Below are positions 54,768 to 62,844 of a DNA stretch of 64,000 bases, in pieces. The DNA is from SZUA-584 sp040768905. Lineage in GTDB: Bacteria > Bacillota > Clostridia > Christensenellales > SZUA-584. Both the position numbers and the translations under genes were made by a program. The notes below the pieces were generated by a model that was given only the letters and a program-made list of their open reading frames with translations, had not been told where the DNA came from and did not search any database. Numbering within the stretch: position 1 is the first letter of the stretch; each line of letters begins with the position of its first letter. The stretch is from positions 310,001 to 374,000 of the forward strand of contig JAXGMA010000001.1 of assembly GCA_040768905.1 (NCBI GenBank), read 5' to 3'.

Positions 54768-56225
54768 ATGAAACTGGTCAGCACAAGAAACAGTTCAGAA
54801 CGCATAAGCGCATCGGCGGCGATGCTTGCGGGCATGGCACCGGACGGCGGGCTTTATGTGCCCGAAACATTTCCCCAAATACCTGAGCTGAGTGAAAAGG
54901 CTGCACTTGATTATCCCGTGCTCAGTGCACGTGTCCTCGGCCTCTTTTTTGATGAAATAGAAGGGCTTGAGGCAATCACAAGAGAAGCTTACAAAAGCTT
55001 TGGGCATCCGTCAGTGGCGCCTGTCGTCAAAATGGCATCCGGCGAATACGTGCTTGAGCTCTGGCACGGCCCCACGCTCGCGTTCAAAGACATGGCGCTT
55101 TCCGTGCTGCCGCGGCTTATGGCTGCTGCTATGGGAGAAAGTGGAAATTTGCTTATCCTTGTCGCAACATCAGGCGATACCGGAAAGGCGGCGCTGGAAG
55201 GGTTTTGCGATGTGCCGCGCACACGTATCGTTGTTTTTTATCCAAATGATGGCGTTTCAAACATGCAGCGTCTGCAAATGGTGACGCAGGAGGGCAGCAA
55301 TACCCATGTGATGGCGGTGCGCGGCAATTTTGATGATGCGCAGAATGCTGTCAAGGCCATGTTTACCGATGCTGTGTTCAATGCGCAGGCGGCACACAAA
55401 GGCTACAGCCTCTCGTCCGCAAACTCCATCAATTTCGGGCGCCTCGCGCCGCAGATCGCGTATTATCTCAGCGCCTATGCCCAGCTTGTTGCGCACGGCG
55501 AGATCAATTATGGTGAGCGCATCAATTTTGTTGTTCCCACCGGCAACTTCGGCAATATACTTGCCGCATACTATGCCAAACGCATGGGACTGCCTGTTGC
55601 ACGCCTCATCTGTGCGTCCAATAAAAACAACATACTGACTGATTTTTTCAAGCAAGGCAGCTACTGCCTTGAAAGGCCGTTTTTCAAGACCATGTCGCCC
55701 TCCATGGATATACTGATATCAAGCAATTTGGAGCGCCTTGTTTTCGAGCTTATGGGCCGTGATGCGGCAGCAGTCTCGGCTATGATGCAGCGGCTTAAAG
55801 AAGAAGGCCGGTTTGATATACCCAAGGCCATGCAGGCTGCACTTGATGCTGACTTTTACGCGGACTGGTGCGATGAGGACGAGACGGCACAGACAATCCG
55901 CCGGACGTTTGAACAAAAAAACTATCTCCCGGATACGCACACTGCCGTGGCCATGGGCGTTTTTGAAAAATATAAAAAGCTTGGGGATCGGACAAAAACA
56001 GTGATCGTCTCTACTGCGTCTCCGTATAAGTTCCCCGAAGATGTGCTGTGCTGCCTCGGCGTGCAGGCGGAGGGGCTCACAGGTTTCGACGCAGCGCGGC
56101 GCCTTTCCGAGCTGACAGGCTTATCCCTGCCGCTTAAGATTGCCGCGCTGGAAACAAAACCGGTTCGCCACACGGGGGTTTACGAGAAAGACGCGCTGCA
56201 AAAAGCTGTACTCGGGGTGATCTAG
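54768..56225 (+). CDS. thrC: threonine synthase
   Basis: 485 residues, the long bacterial type. MKLVSTRNSSERISASAAML at the N-terminus, PLP lysine in GPTLAFKDMAL, the phosphate loop ATSGDTGKAALEG and the SxxSSNSINF-like segment are present. It converts O-phosphohomoserine to threonine. GGAGGG lies about 6 nt before the ATG. It is the first of thrC-ylxP-trpS, which abut or overlap. I see no T-box element in the 118-bp gap upstream. Confidence 0.95.
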   Translation: MKLVSTRNSSERISASAAMLAGMAPDGGLYVPETFPQIPELSEKAALDYPVLSARVLGLFFDEIEGLEAITREAYKSFGHPSVAPVVKMASGEYVLELWHGPTLAFKDMALSVLPRLMAAAMGESGNLLILVATSGDTGKAALEGFCDVPRTRIVVFYPNDGVSNMQRLQMVTQEGSNTHVMAVRGNFDDAQNAVKAMFTDAVFNAQAAHKGYSLSSANSINFGRLAPQIAYYLSAYAQLVAHGEINYGERINFVVPTGNFGNILAAYYAKRMGLPVARLICASNKNNILTDFFKQGSYCLERPFFKTMSPSMDILISSNLERLVFELMGRDAAAVSAMMQRLKEEGRFDIPKAMQAALDADFYADWCDEDETAQTIRRTFEQKNYLPDTHTAVAMGVFEKYKKLGDRTKTVIVSTASPYKFPEDVLCCLGVQAEGLTGFDAARRLSELTGLSLPLKIAALETKPVRHTGVYEKDALQKAVLGVI

Positions 56226-56226
56226 A

Positions 56227-56514
56227 TTGTACACCGCATGCTTTGAGGTGGTGTTGCATATACCTTGCTCAGGAAGCTTAAAGGAACGGCGCAGCGTCGT
56301 ACGCAGCTTGAAAGAGCGTATCAGGAACCGCTTCAACGTTTCCGTCATTGAATGCAGCGAGGACAACAAATGGCAAAAGGCGCAGCTTGGGTTCGCGCTT
56401 GCCGCTGTCAACGCAAGTGCCGCGCTGCAGTCTAAGCAGGATATCATCGCTTTTATCAGTGAAGATGGCAGAGCAGACATCATCGACACAGTCATATACG
56501 GGGAGGACACATGA
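56227..56514 (+). CDS. ylxP: DUF503 family protein (YlxP-like)
   Basis: 95 residues starting at TTG 56227, two bases after the thrC stop. LKERRSVVRSLKERIRNRFNVSVIE is the DUF503 core. In Bacillus ylxP lies in the nusA-infB operon and its product may assist ribosome maturation (RbfA-like), not proven. Here it is instead between thrC and trpS. GGGGTG lies upstream within thrC. Confidence 0.82.
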   Translation: MYTACFEVVLHIPCSGSLKERRSVVRSLKERIRNRFNVSVIECSEDNKWQKAQLGFALAAVNASAALQSKQDIIAFISEDGRADIIDTVIYGEDT

Positions 56515-57506
56515 AACAGACCATATTTTCGGGCGTGCAGCCTTCAGGCGTGCTGACCATCGGCAACTATCTCGGCGCCATAAAAAACTGGGTCAAACTG
56601 CAGGACGAATATGACTGCTATTACTGTGTGGTGGACATGCATGCGCTGACGGTACGGCAGAGCGCAGCGGATCTGCGCAAACGCTGTCTCGATACGCTGT
56701 CGATGCTGCTTGCTGCCGGCCTGAGCCCGCAGAAAAACACGATCTATTTTCAGTCGCACGTGCCGTGCCATGCTGAACTGATGTGGGTTTTGTCGTGCTA
56801 TACCTATATCGGAGAGCTCTCGCGCATGACACAGTTCAAAGAAAAGAGCGAGCGCCATGCGGACAACATCAACGCAGGGCTTTATACCTATCCCGTACTG
56901 ATGGCAGCCGATATACTGCTGTTTGGCACGCACCTTGTGCCCGTGGGCGCGGATCAAAAACAGCATCTTGAGATTACACGCGATATTGCACAGCGTTTTA
57001 ACAACTTGTACGGCGATGTTTTTACCGTGCCCGAACCGTATATCCCCAAAGCAGGCGCGCGCATCATGAGCCTTTCCGAACCCACCGAGAAGATGAGCAA
57101 ATCGGATGAGAATGAGAATGCGTATATCTCACTGCTTGATGCGCCTGACGCTGTGCAGCGAAAGATCAAGCGCGCCGTGACAGATTCGGACGGGCAGGTG
57201 AGGTTCTCTGAAGACAAGCCGGGCGTCTCTAACCTGATGTCCATATACAGCGCCGTGACAGGAAAAAGCTTTGGTGAGATCGAACGCGAATGCGAAGGCC
57301 AGGGCTACGGTGTGCTCAAAGCGCGTGTCGCAGATGCGGTCTGTGAAGAACTTGCGCCTTTGCAGAAACGGTTTGCCCAGGTCCGCAGCGACAAAGCCTA
57401 TCTGAACGAAGTGATACAGAGCAATGCGGAGCGGGCCTTCACCAACGCTTCAAAGATGCTGCGCAAGGTGTATAAGAAGATCGGCGCCGCGCCCAAAAGC
57501 GTTTGA
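56511..57506 (+). CDS. trpS: tryptophanyl-tRNA synthetase
   Basis: 331 residues. GVQPSGVLTIGNYLGAIK is the HIGH-type segment and EKMSKSDENEN holds KMSKS; both lie in the class I catalytic domain. It charges tRNA-Trp. Its ATG overlaps the ylxP stop by 4 bp (ATGA), so translation is coupled. Confidence 0.95.
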   Translation: MKQTIFSGVQPSGVLTIGNYLGAIKNWVKLQDEYDCYYCVVDMHALTVRQSAADLRKRCLDTLSMLLAAGLSPQKNTIYFQSHVPCHAELMWVLSCYTYIGELSRMTQFKEKSERHADNINAGLYTYPVLMAADILLFGTHLVPVGADQKQHLEITRDIAQRFNNLYGDVFTVPEPYIPKAGARIMSLSEPTEKMSKSDENENAYISLLDAPDAVQRKIKRAVTDSDGQVRFSEDKPGVSNLMSIYSAVTGKSFGEIERECEGQGYGVLKARVADAVCEELAPLQKRFAQVRSDKAYLNEVIQSNAERAFTNASKMLRKVYKKIGAAPKSV

Positions 57507-57546
57507 TTGTCCAACTCGAGAGGCCAGCTTTTTGAGTAAGAAAAGA

Positions 57547-57564
57547 GGGCTTGTGTAAAAGCCC
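57547..57564 (-). terminator. short hairpin downstream of the Gly/Cys-rich gene
   Basis: Stem GGGCTT/AAGCCC with a 6-nt loop, followed on the minus strand by TCTTTTCTT. It could also end trpS transcripts, less well. Confidence 0.5.
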
Positions 57565-57664
57565 CCCCATAACAACATTCGCAGTACACACGGTTTGTGC
57601 ATATGTTGGTGCTGTCACATCATGACTTTTCAGCTGATGCTTTTTGTGACGCCGGGAAGCGTGC

Positions 57665-57880
57665 TTAGCACTTCGCAGGACCGCAGCCGCAGCCGGCACC
57701 AAAGCCGTCTCCGCAGCAGCAAAGGATAATGAGAATCCATATGATGCAGCTGCACCCGCCGCCAAAGCCCGGGCCGCAGGCATCTCCAGCGCCGCCAAAA
57801 CCGCCGCAGCAGCAAAGCAGCAGAATAATCAGCCAGCAACAATTGCCGCCAAAACCGCCAAATCCACAATCATACCCCAT
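57665..57880 (-). CDS. Gly/Cys-rich protein with an internal duplication
   Basis: 71 residues from ATG 57880 (AAGGAGG 9 nt upstream; ATG 57889 touches that site). The sequence is nearly all Gly, Cys, Phe and aliphatic residues: two copies of a unit with GFGG, a Cys pair, a hydrophobic run (WLIILLL; IIWILII), a CCC triplet and G-rich text. The two runs could span a membrane or pack as beta layers. About 17 Cys suggest cross-linking. It recalls Gly/Cys-rich spore coat or YjcZ-like small proteins of sporulating Firmicutes, but the family is not certain. Expression in the mother cell is inference. Confidence 0.7.
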   Translation of the reverse strand: MGYDCGFGGFGGNCCWLIILLLCCCGGFGGAGDACGPGFGGGCSCIIWILIILCCCGDGFGAGCGCGPAKC

Positions 57881-58208
57881 ATATAGCATCCTCCTTGATA
57901 GATTAATAGGTATCCCCTAGTTTTAAGGCTCAATCTATACTACGCAGAAGGCCTTTTTTTGGTGCATGTGTGCTTTTTGTACGGTGCAGGTTCCCGCGTT
58001 GGAAGCGCTGGGCTTAAACACCGGAGTATACAGTCTCTCTACAGGTTATGCCGGCAATAAAAAGAATCGTCTGATGCGCATAGTACAGCATGAAAAAAAA
58101 ACGATTTGATACGAGCAATAAAATAAAAAGAAGCAAATTCATACCGTAACAACAATGCAAATATGAAAATATAATATTATAGATATATCTTAATGGAGGG
58201 ATAAAATT
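57881..58208. other. intergenic stretch between two divergent small-protein genes
   Basis: About 330 bp, AT-rich near 58130-58195. It should hold both promoters. A TATAAT at 58170-58175 (plus) lacks a matching -35. No sigma-E or sigma-K box is convincing by eye. AT-rich runs only. Confidence 0.5.
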
Positions 58209-58472
58209 ATGTGTTGTTATTGCAACAGGCGTTACCAGCTGTGGCAGCGGCAGCAACAAGACCAGGCTCAGGCTCAAGCGCAGTCGCAGGATGCAGACCA
58301 AAACCAGAAGACGGTTTTCAAGGAGATCGGCAATGTGAACATCAATATCGACAACGAGAATATCGCCGTAGCCTTACTGGCTATCCTCGGTTTTTTTACA
58401 GGCACACTGGACAGCGCGGGTGTCCAGTCCATCATCAGCAGGTATCTGCCAAGCGCAAAGGCTGCTCAATAA
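58209..58472 (+). CDS. small Gln-rich protein with N-terminal cysteines
   Basis: 87 residues. MCCYCNRRYQLWQRQQ at the N-terminus has three Cys in five residues; a Gln/Ala/Asp-rich stretch follows, then NVNINIDNENIAVALLAILGF with a hydrophobic helix and a short tail. GGAGGG lies 8 nt upstream. It is divergent from the Gly/Cys-rich gene and could be a spore-related or envelope protein of the same set. An overlapping frame from 58211 is less likely because its composition is random. Confidence 0.6.
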   Translation: MCCYCNRRYQLWQRQQQDQAQAQAQSQDADQNQKTVFKEIGNVNINIDNENIAVALLAILGFFTGTLDSAGVQSIISRYLPSAKAAQ

Positions 58473-58516
58473 CAGTTTGACCACAGTACACTTTAAAAAG
58501 AATCATGCTGCACATC

Positions 58517-58542
58517 AAGGCTGCTGTCTGGTCAGCAGCCTT
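58517..58542 (+). terminator. hairpin between convergent genes
   Basis: A perfect 10-bp stem AAGGCTGCTG/CAGCAGCCTT with a 6-nt loop, then TTACATTTT. It should end the Gln-rich gene (plus) and perhaps rmuC (minus). Confidence 0.7.
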
Positions 58543-58561
58543 TACATTTTGAGCTGACCGG

Positions 58562-59752
58562 TTACTCGGGCAGCGATTTTGGCTCAATGCCGTCTATCCG
58601 CGACAGCTCTTTTTCAATACGGCGTGATTTTCTGGATGCATCATCAAGATTGTTCTGCGCGGCACTGAGGCTGCGCTGCGTGCGGTCTATGGCATCGGTG
58701 AAGCCTGAAAACGCCTTGCGCGTAGCGTCAAGCAGCTTAAGCACCTCGCCCGACTGTTTTTCGACAGCAAGCGTGCGAAAACCCATCTGCAGACTGGAGA
58801 GAAGGGCTGTGAGCGTGGATGGGCCGGCTATCGTGACACGGTATTCGCGTTGGCACACGTCGGAGATGCCGAGCGCAATGGCATCAGCGTAAAGGCCTTC
58901 GGTTGGCAGGTACATGATGGCGAAATCCGTTGTTGCAGGAGGCAGAATATATTTTTCGCTGATGCGCTTTGCTTCAAAGATCAGGCTTTTGCCGAGCGCT
59001 TTGAGCGCATTTTTTGCAAGTTCGCGGTCGCCGGTGCTTTGCAGCTCCTCCTTGCGGATAAAGTCTTCCATCGGAAATTTTGAGTCAATAGGAAGCAGCA
59101 TCTTGTCGTCGTTTTGGCCCGGGAGAACGATGGCATATTCCACGTGTTCGCGTCCGGTGCCGATCACAGCGTCTTTGACATACTGAACGGGGGAAAGCAT
59201 GGCGGAGAGCAGGCTGCCAAGCTGGGCTTCGCCGAAAGTGCCGCGTACCTTCACATTGGAAAGAACACGTTTCAAGTCACCTACGCCCGCTGCAAGAGTA
59301 CGCACTTCGCCCATGCTCTTGAACACCTGCTCGAGCTGATCGGAGACTTGTTTAAATGAACCCGTCAGCCTTTTTTGCAGCACTTCCGAAAGCTGCTCAT
59401 CCACTGTTTTACGCATTTGCTCAAGCCGCCGTTCGTTGGCATCCGACATATCTTTTAACTGTCTTTCAACCGCGCAGCGCAAACTTTCCATACTGCCAAG
59501 GTTTGCGGCTGCCGTATCCGAAAGGGTTTTAGAAAAACTCTCGCCAAGCATGCCGAACATTTCCACCACTTCACGCCGAAGCCGGTACGCGCTGTCTTCA
59601 CTTTGCTGTTTCAATTCTCCCACCAGCGTCAATAGCTTGGCCTGCGCGCTGCTTAAGTCTGTCTGTTGTTTTTTCCTTGACAACACGGCAACAAGCACCG
59701 CTGCGGACAGAGCAAGGCTTATGCCCGCTGCCGCATAAATGAATGCATCCAT
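58562..59752 (-). CDS. rmuC: DNA recombination protein RmuC
   Basis: 396 residues from ATG 59752 (AAGGAAGGAT upstream; the frame's earlier ATG has no site). One N-terminal membrane helix, a long coiled coil (~40-180), and the RmuC core with VRGTFGEAQLG, LPIDSKFPMEDF and MYLPTEGLYADA. It limits DNA rearrangements in E. coli; the fold is nuclease-like with DSKF as part of the active site. It faces DUF2975 divergently and stands alone. Confidence 0.93.
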   Translation of the reverse strand: MDAFIYAAAGISLALSAAVLVAVLSRKKQQTDLSSAQAKLLTLVGELKQQSEDSAYRLRREVVEMFGMLGESFSKTLSDTAAANLGSMESLRCAVERQLKDMSDANERRLEQMRKTVDEQLSEVLQKRLTGSFKQVSDQLEQVFKSMGEVRTLAAGVGDLKRVLSNVKVRGTFGEAQLGSLLSAMLSPVQYVKDAVIGTGREHVEYAIVLPGQNDDKMLLPIDSKFPMEDFIRKEELQSTGDRELAKNALKALGKSLIFEAKRISEKYILPPATTDFAIMYLPTEGLYADAIALGISDVCQREYRVTIAGPSTLTALLSSLQMGFRTLAVEKQSGEVLKLLDATRKAFSGFTDAIDRTQRSLSAAQNNLDDASRKSRRIEKELSRIDGIEPKSLPE

Positions 59753-60013
59753 ACAGTTAATATCCTTCCTTTCCGCATTCAAGTATAACACATATATTCA
59801 CGTTTTTTGGGACACCAAGCCAAGGAAACTTGGATTTGAAGGAATATATGATTGATTGAGGCTGGTTTTTTCGCCCGGTATTGCGACAAACCTTGGGGTC
59901 GCGGTGCAGTAAGTGCGGGGTTTTACCCGAAAGAACAAAAATTCATCCGCAATTCTGCACAGTTTTTGGGTGACATGACCCTCTTGGATTTATTGATAGG
60001 CGATAAATATTTG
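59753..60013. other. intergenic stretch before the DUF2975 gene
   Basis: About 260 bp. CCAAG/CTTGG arms near 59815-59835 form a small hairpin; otherwise I see no gene. No convincing rmuC promoter was picked. Confidence 0.5.
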
Positions 60014-60042
60014 TTGACTTTGGTAAGATATTGTGCTATTCT
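60014..60042 (+). promoter_or_regulatory. promoter of the DUF2975-HTH-33aa operon
   Basis: TTGACT (60014-60019) and TATTCT (60037-60042), spacer 17 bp, 21 bp before the DUF2975 ATG. Confidence 0.65.
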
Positions 60043-60063
60043 CTCAAAAAACGGAGGTGCACG

Positions 60064-60531
60064 ATGGGCAATCGCGGTTGGAACATCCCTTTGATCCTCA
60101 AAAGGATGATCGAATGTCTGATGATATTGGGTGCGCTGCTTCTCATTGCCTTGCCTTTTTTCTGGTTGTTCGGGCCTGATGGTGTCAGTAATTTTTTTGC
60201 AGGCCACTCGAAGGATCACCTGGTGACATTTTTGTTTTTGGAAATAAGCGGCATCATTGGCTGGTTTATATTGTTTTATTTGCGAAAGCTGCTCAAAACG
60301 GTGATCATCAGCTCCCCGTTTGAGTACTGCAATGTCATGTATTTGAAATACACCTCTTACCTTTGCGCCCTGGCTGCGCTTATTCTGCTTGTAAAAACTG
60401 CCGTGGATTTCTCTCCCATGACGCCGGTCGTTGCAATTCTTGCGATATTATCCAGCCTTTTTTGCCAGACGCTTGCGGCCGTATTTGACAAAGCCATACG
60501 GCTCAAGGACGAAAACGACCTGACTATATAG
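60064..60531 (+). CDS. DUF2975 membrane protein
   Basis: 155 residues from ATG 60064 (CGGAGG 6 nt upstream). Four hydrophobic helices (MILGALLLIALPFFWLF; LFLEISGIIGWFILFYL; YLCALAALILLVK; VVAILAILSSLFC) with an FEYCNVMYLKYTSY segment between the second and third. This is the usual DUF2975 shape. Genes of this family are regularly followed by a short XRE-type HTH gene, as here. They are thought to act as membrane partners of that regulator; the signal is unknown. Confidence 0.82.
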   Translation: MGNRGWNIPLILKRMIECLMILGALLLIALPFFWLFGPDGVSNFFAGHSKDHLVTFLFLEISGIIGWFILFYLRKLLKTVIISSPFEYCNVMYLKYTSYLCALAALILLVKTAVDFSPMTPVVAILAILSSLFCQTLAAVFDKAIRLKDENDLTI

Positions 60532-60549
60532 AAAAAGGGAGGCAGACGA

Positions 60550-60765
60550 GTGGCAATAATTGTAAACGTAGATGTCATGATGGCAAAACGTAAAATTTCG
60601 CTCAATGACCTTTCTGAAAAAGTGGGTATCACGAAAGCGAATTTGTCCATATTAAAAACAGGCAAGGCAAAAGCCATTCGCTTTTCCACACTCAATGCGA
60701 TATGCCAGGAGCTTGATTGCCAGCCTGGAGATATATTAGAATACAGGGAGGACCAGAATGACTGA
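60550..60765 (+). CDS. YozG-type HTH transcription regulator
   Basis: 71 residues starting at GTG 60550 behind GGGAGG (7 nt). A complete XRE-type helix-turn-helix: RKISLNDLSEKVGITKANLSILKTGKAKAIRFSTL and the end CQELDCQPGDILEYRE. Proteins this short bind DNA as dimers. It is 18 bp after DUF2975 and overlaps the 33-aa ORF by 8 bp. Confidence 0.88.
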   Translation: MAIIVNVDVMMAKRKISLNDLSEKVGITKANLSILKTGKAKAIRFSTLNAICQELDCQPGDILEYREDQND

Positions 60766-60859
60766 CACGAATTACCTTTATGAGTATTTCTTAAAGAACA
60801 GTCCGGCAGCGGATGACCCGGCTGACGAGGATACGGAAAAAGACAGCGAGAATCAGTAA
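60758..60859 (+). CDS. 33-aa acidic ORF coupled to the HTH gene
   Basis: ATG 60758 lies inside the last codons of the HTH gene and has GGGAGG 6 nt upstream. The product MTDTNYLYEYFLKNSP... is acidic with a short helix at the start and a disordered D/E-rich tail. A good site plus overlap argue for translation. I recognise no family; it could be a small modulator of the HTH/DUF2975 pair or a chance frame. Confidence 0.5.
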   Translation: MTDTNYLYEYFLKNSPAADDPADEDTEKDSENQ

Positions 60860-60880
60860 GGGCAAAAGAGGAAGTTCAGT

Positions 60881-60913
60881 AAAGCAAAGAATAACCTTCT
60901 TTGCTTTTTCTTA
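60881..60913 (+). terminator. terminator of the DUF2975 operon
   Basis: A perfect 11-bp stem AAAGCAAAGAA/TTCTTTGCTTT with a 5-nt loop and TTTCTTATT after it. Confidence 0.85.
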
Positions 60914-61081
60914 TTCTATTGTAAATTACGAACGGGGATTATTTATAAGGATTTTTATTTTTTTTCTGATGCATTTTATATCTTTTAGCGCCTTTGCATA
61001 GGATTCACTGCACGAAGCTTTTTGCGGGGGCATTTGTTTTGACTCATTTTGGGGATTCTTAACGATTTGGAGGGTATCCGA

Positions 61082-61110
61082 TTGACGGAACAGACGCGGT
61101 GTGGTATGAT
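61082..61110 (+). promoter_or_regulatory. promoter upstream of the Mn riboswitch
   Basis: TTGACG (61082-61087) and TATGAT (61105-61110), spacer 17 bp; transcription should begin just before the aptamer at 61118. Confidence 0.7.
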
Positions 61111-61117
61111 AGGAAAA

Positions 61118-61210
61118 ATTGAAAGGGAGTAGCTTCCAAACGATGGTGGCCCGGTTCGTCAGCCCGCTGCATAAAACAGCCGGCCGTGCCGTAATAGCAA
61201 GACTTTTAAT
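61118..61210 (+). ncRNA. yybP-ykoY manganese riboswitch
   Basis: The leader carries the conserved pieces of the yybP-ykoY aptamer in order: GGGAGTAGC (loop L1) at 61124-61132, CGTCAGCCCG in the middle, and TAGCAAGACTTTT (L3) at the end. Outer stem P1 forms from ATTGAAAG (61118-61125) with CTTTTAAT (61203-61210). Downstream lie AATGC/GCATT arms and a T run as expression platform. Members bind Mn2+ (and sense Ca/Mg context) and control export or membrane genes. The next gene is a CaCA-type cation exchanger, a known class of target. Confidence 0.85.
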
Positions 61211-61256
61211 GCGTTTTTTGCATTAGGAGTTTTTTTAGTTTGAAAGGAATTTGCGG

Positions 61257-62228
61257 ATGGTTTTGACGGTATTGTATTTCGCCCTGGGGTTGGCGCTCAT
61301 CATCAAGGGTGGCGACTGGTTTGTGGATGCTTCAGTCTGGGTTGCCGAGAGAACGGGCATGCCAAAGATCTTTATCGGCGCAACGGTGGTCTCGCTTGCC
61401 ACAACGCTTCCTGAGCTTTTTGTATCTGTGACAGCTGTTGCAAAAGGCGCTGTCGGCTTGGGCATCGGCAATGCCATCGGTTCGGTCATCTGCAACACCG
61501 GGCTTATTTTGGGCTTGTCCATATTTATCCGGCCGCCGCGGATCGAACGCGCACATTTTATCTTAAAAGCAGGGTTCATGGTGCTCTCGCTTGTTATGCT
61601 GCTCGTGTTTTGCCTTGACAGCATCATCAGCATTCCTGAAGCACTTGCGCTGCTGGCGGTATTTTTTATCTTCATATATGTCAGCCTCAAAAGCGCAAGG
61701 ATGAGCAATGAGCCAACCGAAAAAGTTCAAAAACAGGGCAACACCGCGCTTAATGTGCTCAAGTTCACAGCCGGAGCGGCGGCGATTGTTATCGGTGCGC
61801 AGCTGCTTGTAAGCAACGCCGTTATCATCGCTTCGGCTTTGGGCGTTTCAGACGGAATCATCGGTTTAACGGTCATTGCGCTTGGTACCTCGCTGCCTGA
61901 GCTGGTGACGACGGTGACGGCACTGCGCAAGAAAGAAAGCGCCATCGGCGTCGGCAATATTTTAGGAGCGAACATCATCAATATCTGCCTTGTGCTCTCC
62001 GCAAGCACATTCGTGGCGGGCAGGCTGACGCTTGAGTCGAATTTTCTGCCTGTACTTGCGCGCGTTATGCCGCGAACGCTGTATATAGATATTCCAGTCG
62101 CCGCGCTGCTGTTTATGCTGCTGCTTATCCCGCCGCTTATTTTCAGATCAAAACTGAAGCGTTTTCAGGGCGTGTTGATGCTGGGGGTATATGCAGGCTT
62201 TATAGCGTTTTTAGCGGTCAACATCTAA
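61257..62228 (+). CDS. calcium/cation antiporter of the CaCA family
   Basis: 323 residues from ATG 61257 (AAGGA 8 nt upstream; the frame runs 6 bp further to a TTG). Ten or so helices with two alpha repeats: GATVVSLATTLPELFVSVTA and GLTVIALGTSLPELVTTVTA, each with its conserved Glu and the following GN(A/I)(I/L)G segment. Members exchange Ca2+, Mn2+ or related ions for Na+ or H+. The Mn riboswitch just upstream points to Mn2+ or Ca2+ export. Confidence 0.92.
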   Translation: MVLTVLYFALGLALIIKGGDWFVDASVWVAERTGMPKIFIGATVVSLATTLPELFVSVTAVAKGAVGLGIGNAIGSVICNTGLILGLSIFIRPPRIERAHFILKAGFMVLSLVMLLVFCLDSIISIPEALALLAVFFIFIYVSLKSARMSNEPTEKVQKQGNTALNVLKFTAGAAAIVIGAQLLVSNAVIIASALGVSDGIIGLTVIALGTSLPELVTTVTALRKKESAIGVGNILGANIINICLVLSASTFVAGRLTLESNFLPVLARVMPRTLYIDIPVAALLFMLLLIPPLIFRSKLKRFQGVLMLGVYAGFIAFLAVNI

Positions 62229-62261
62229 GGATCCCATTTCCGCTTAAAAGTACTGATATGA

Positions 62262-62290
62262 TTGCCGGAACCAAAAGCCTCTGTTATAAT
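62262..62290 (+). promoter_or_regulatory. promoter of tadA, predicted leaderless
   Basis: TTGCCG (62262-62267) and a perfect TATAAT (62285-62290), spacer 17 bp. The ATG is only 6 nt beyond the -10, so the RNA should start at or next to the start codon. No Shine-Dalgarno sequence precedes it. Confidence 0.6.
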
Positions 62291-62296
62291 CAAACG

Positions 62297-62752
62297 ATGA
62301 AAACACATGAAGAATTCATGGAACAGGCCATTGTTATGGCACAAAAAGCTGCAAGAAAGGATGAGGTGCCGGTCGGTGCCGTCCTGGTCTGCCGGGGAAG
62401 AGTGATCGCACGTGCAGCGAATACTAGGGAGGCCGCAAAAGACCCTCTTTCGCATGCAGAAATACTCACGATAAAAAAGGCAGCGCGGCGTCTTGGCGGA
62501 TGGAGGCTGCCTGACTGCACCCTTTATGTCACGCTTGAACCCTGCCCTATGTGCGCGGGCGCCATCATCAATGCGCGCATCAGCGATGTGGTTTTTGGCG
62601 CTTATGATCCAAAGGGCGGTGCATTCGGGTCGTTATATAATCTGGCTGAAGGGCGGCTCAATCACACCCCGCGCATCGTTGGCGGCATTCTTGAACAGCG
62701 CTGCGCAGAACTGCTCAAAACGTATTTCCGTAAAAAAAGGCATACGGTTTAA
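62297..62752 (+). CDS. tadA: tRNA-specific adenosine deaminase
   Basis: 151 residues from ATG 62297. The zinc deaminase motifs are SHAEI (His and Glu) and EPCPMCAGA (PCxxC), followed by the TadA-specific FGAYDPKGGAFGS. It converts A34 to inosine in tRNA-Arg(ACG), whose gene is in this window. The frame is open 39 bp further upstream but homology starts at MKTHEEFMEQAI. The leaderless promoter supports this start. Confidence 0.92.
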   Translation: MKTHEEFMEQAIVMAQKAARKDEVPVGAVLVCRGRVIARAANTREAAKDPLSHAEILTIKKAARRLGGWRLPDCTLYVTLEPCPMCAGAIINARISDVVFGAYDPKGGAFGSLYNLAEGRLNHTPRIVGGILEQRCAELLKTYFRKKRHTV

Positions 62753-62781
62753 GCGATCCATAAAAAGCATAATACCGCCTG

Positions 62782-62808
62782 AGCCTGTTTCACAGACAGG
62801 CTTTTTGT
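62782..62808 (+). terminator. terminator after tadA
   Basis: Stem AGCCTGT/ACAGGCT with a 7-nt loop and TTTTGTTT tail, 30 bp after the stop. Confidence 0.75.
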
Positions 62809-62844
62809 TTATTAATAAACAAGAACGAACCTGGAGGGCAGCAC

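Noticed and set aside
62753..62844. SRP RNA (ffs) gene, often found after tadA in Firmicutes
   Set aside because: The gap holds only a terminator and a ribosome site; no GGTG...GGAAGCA-type core.
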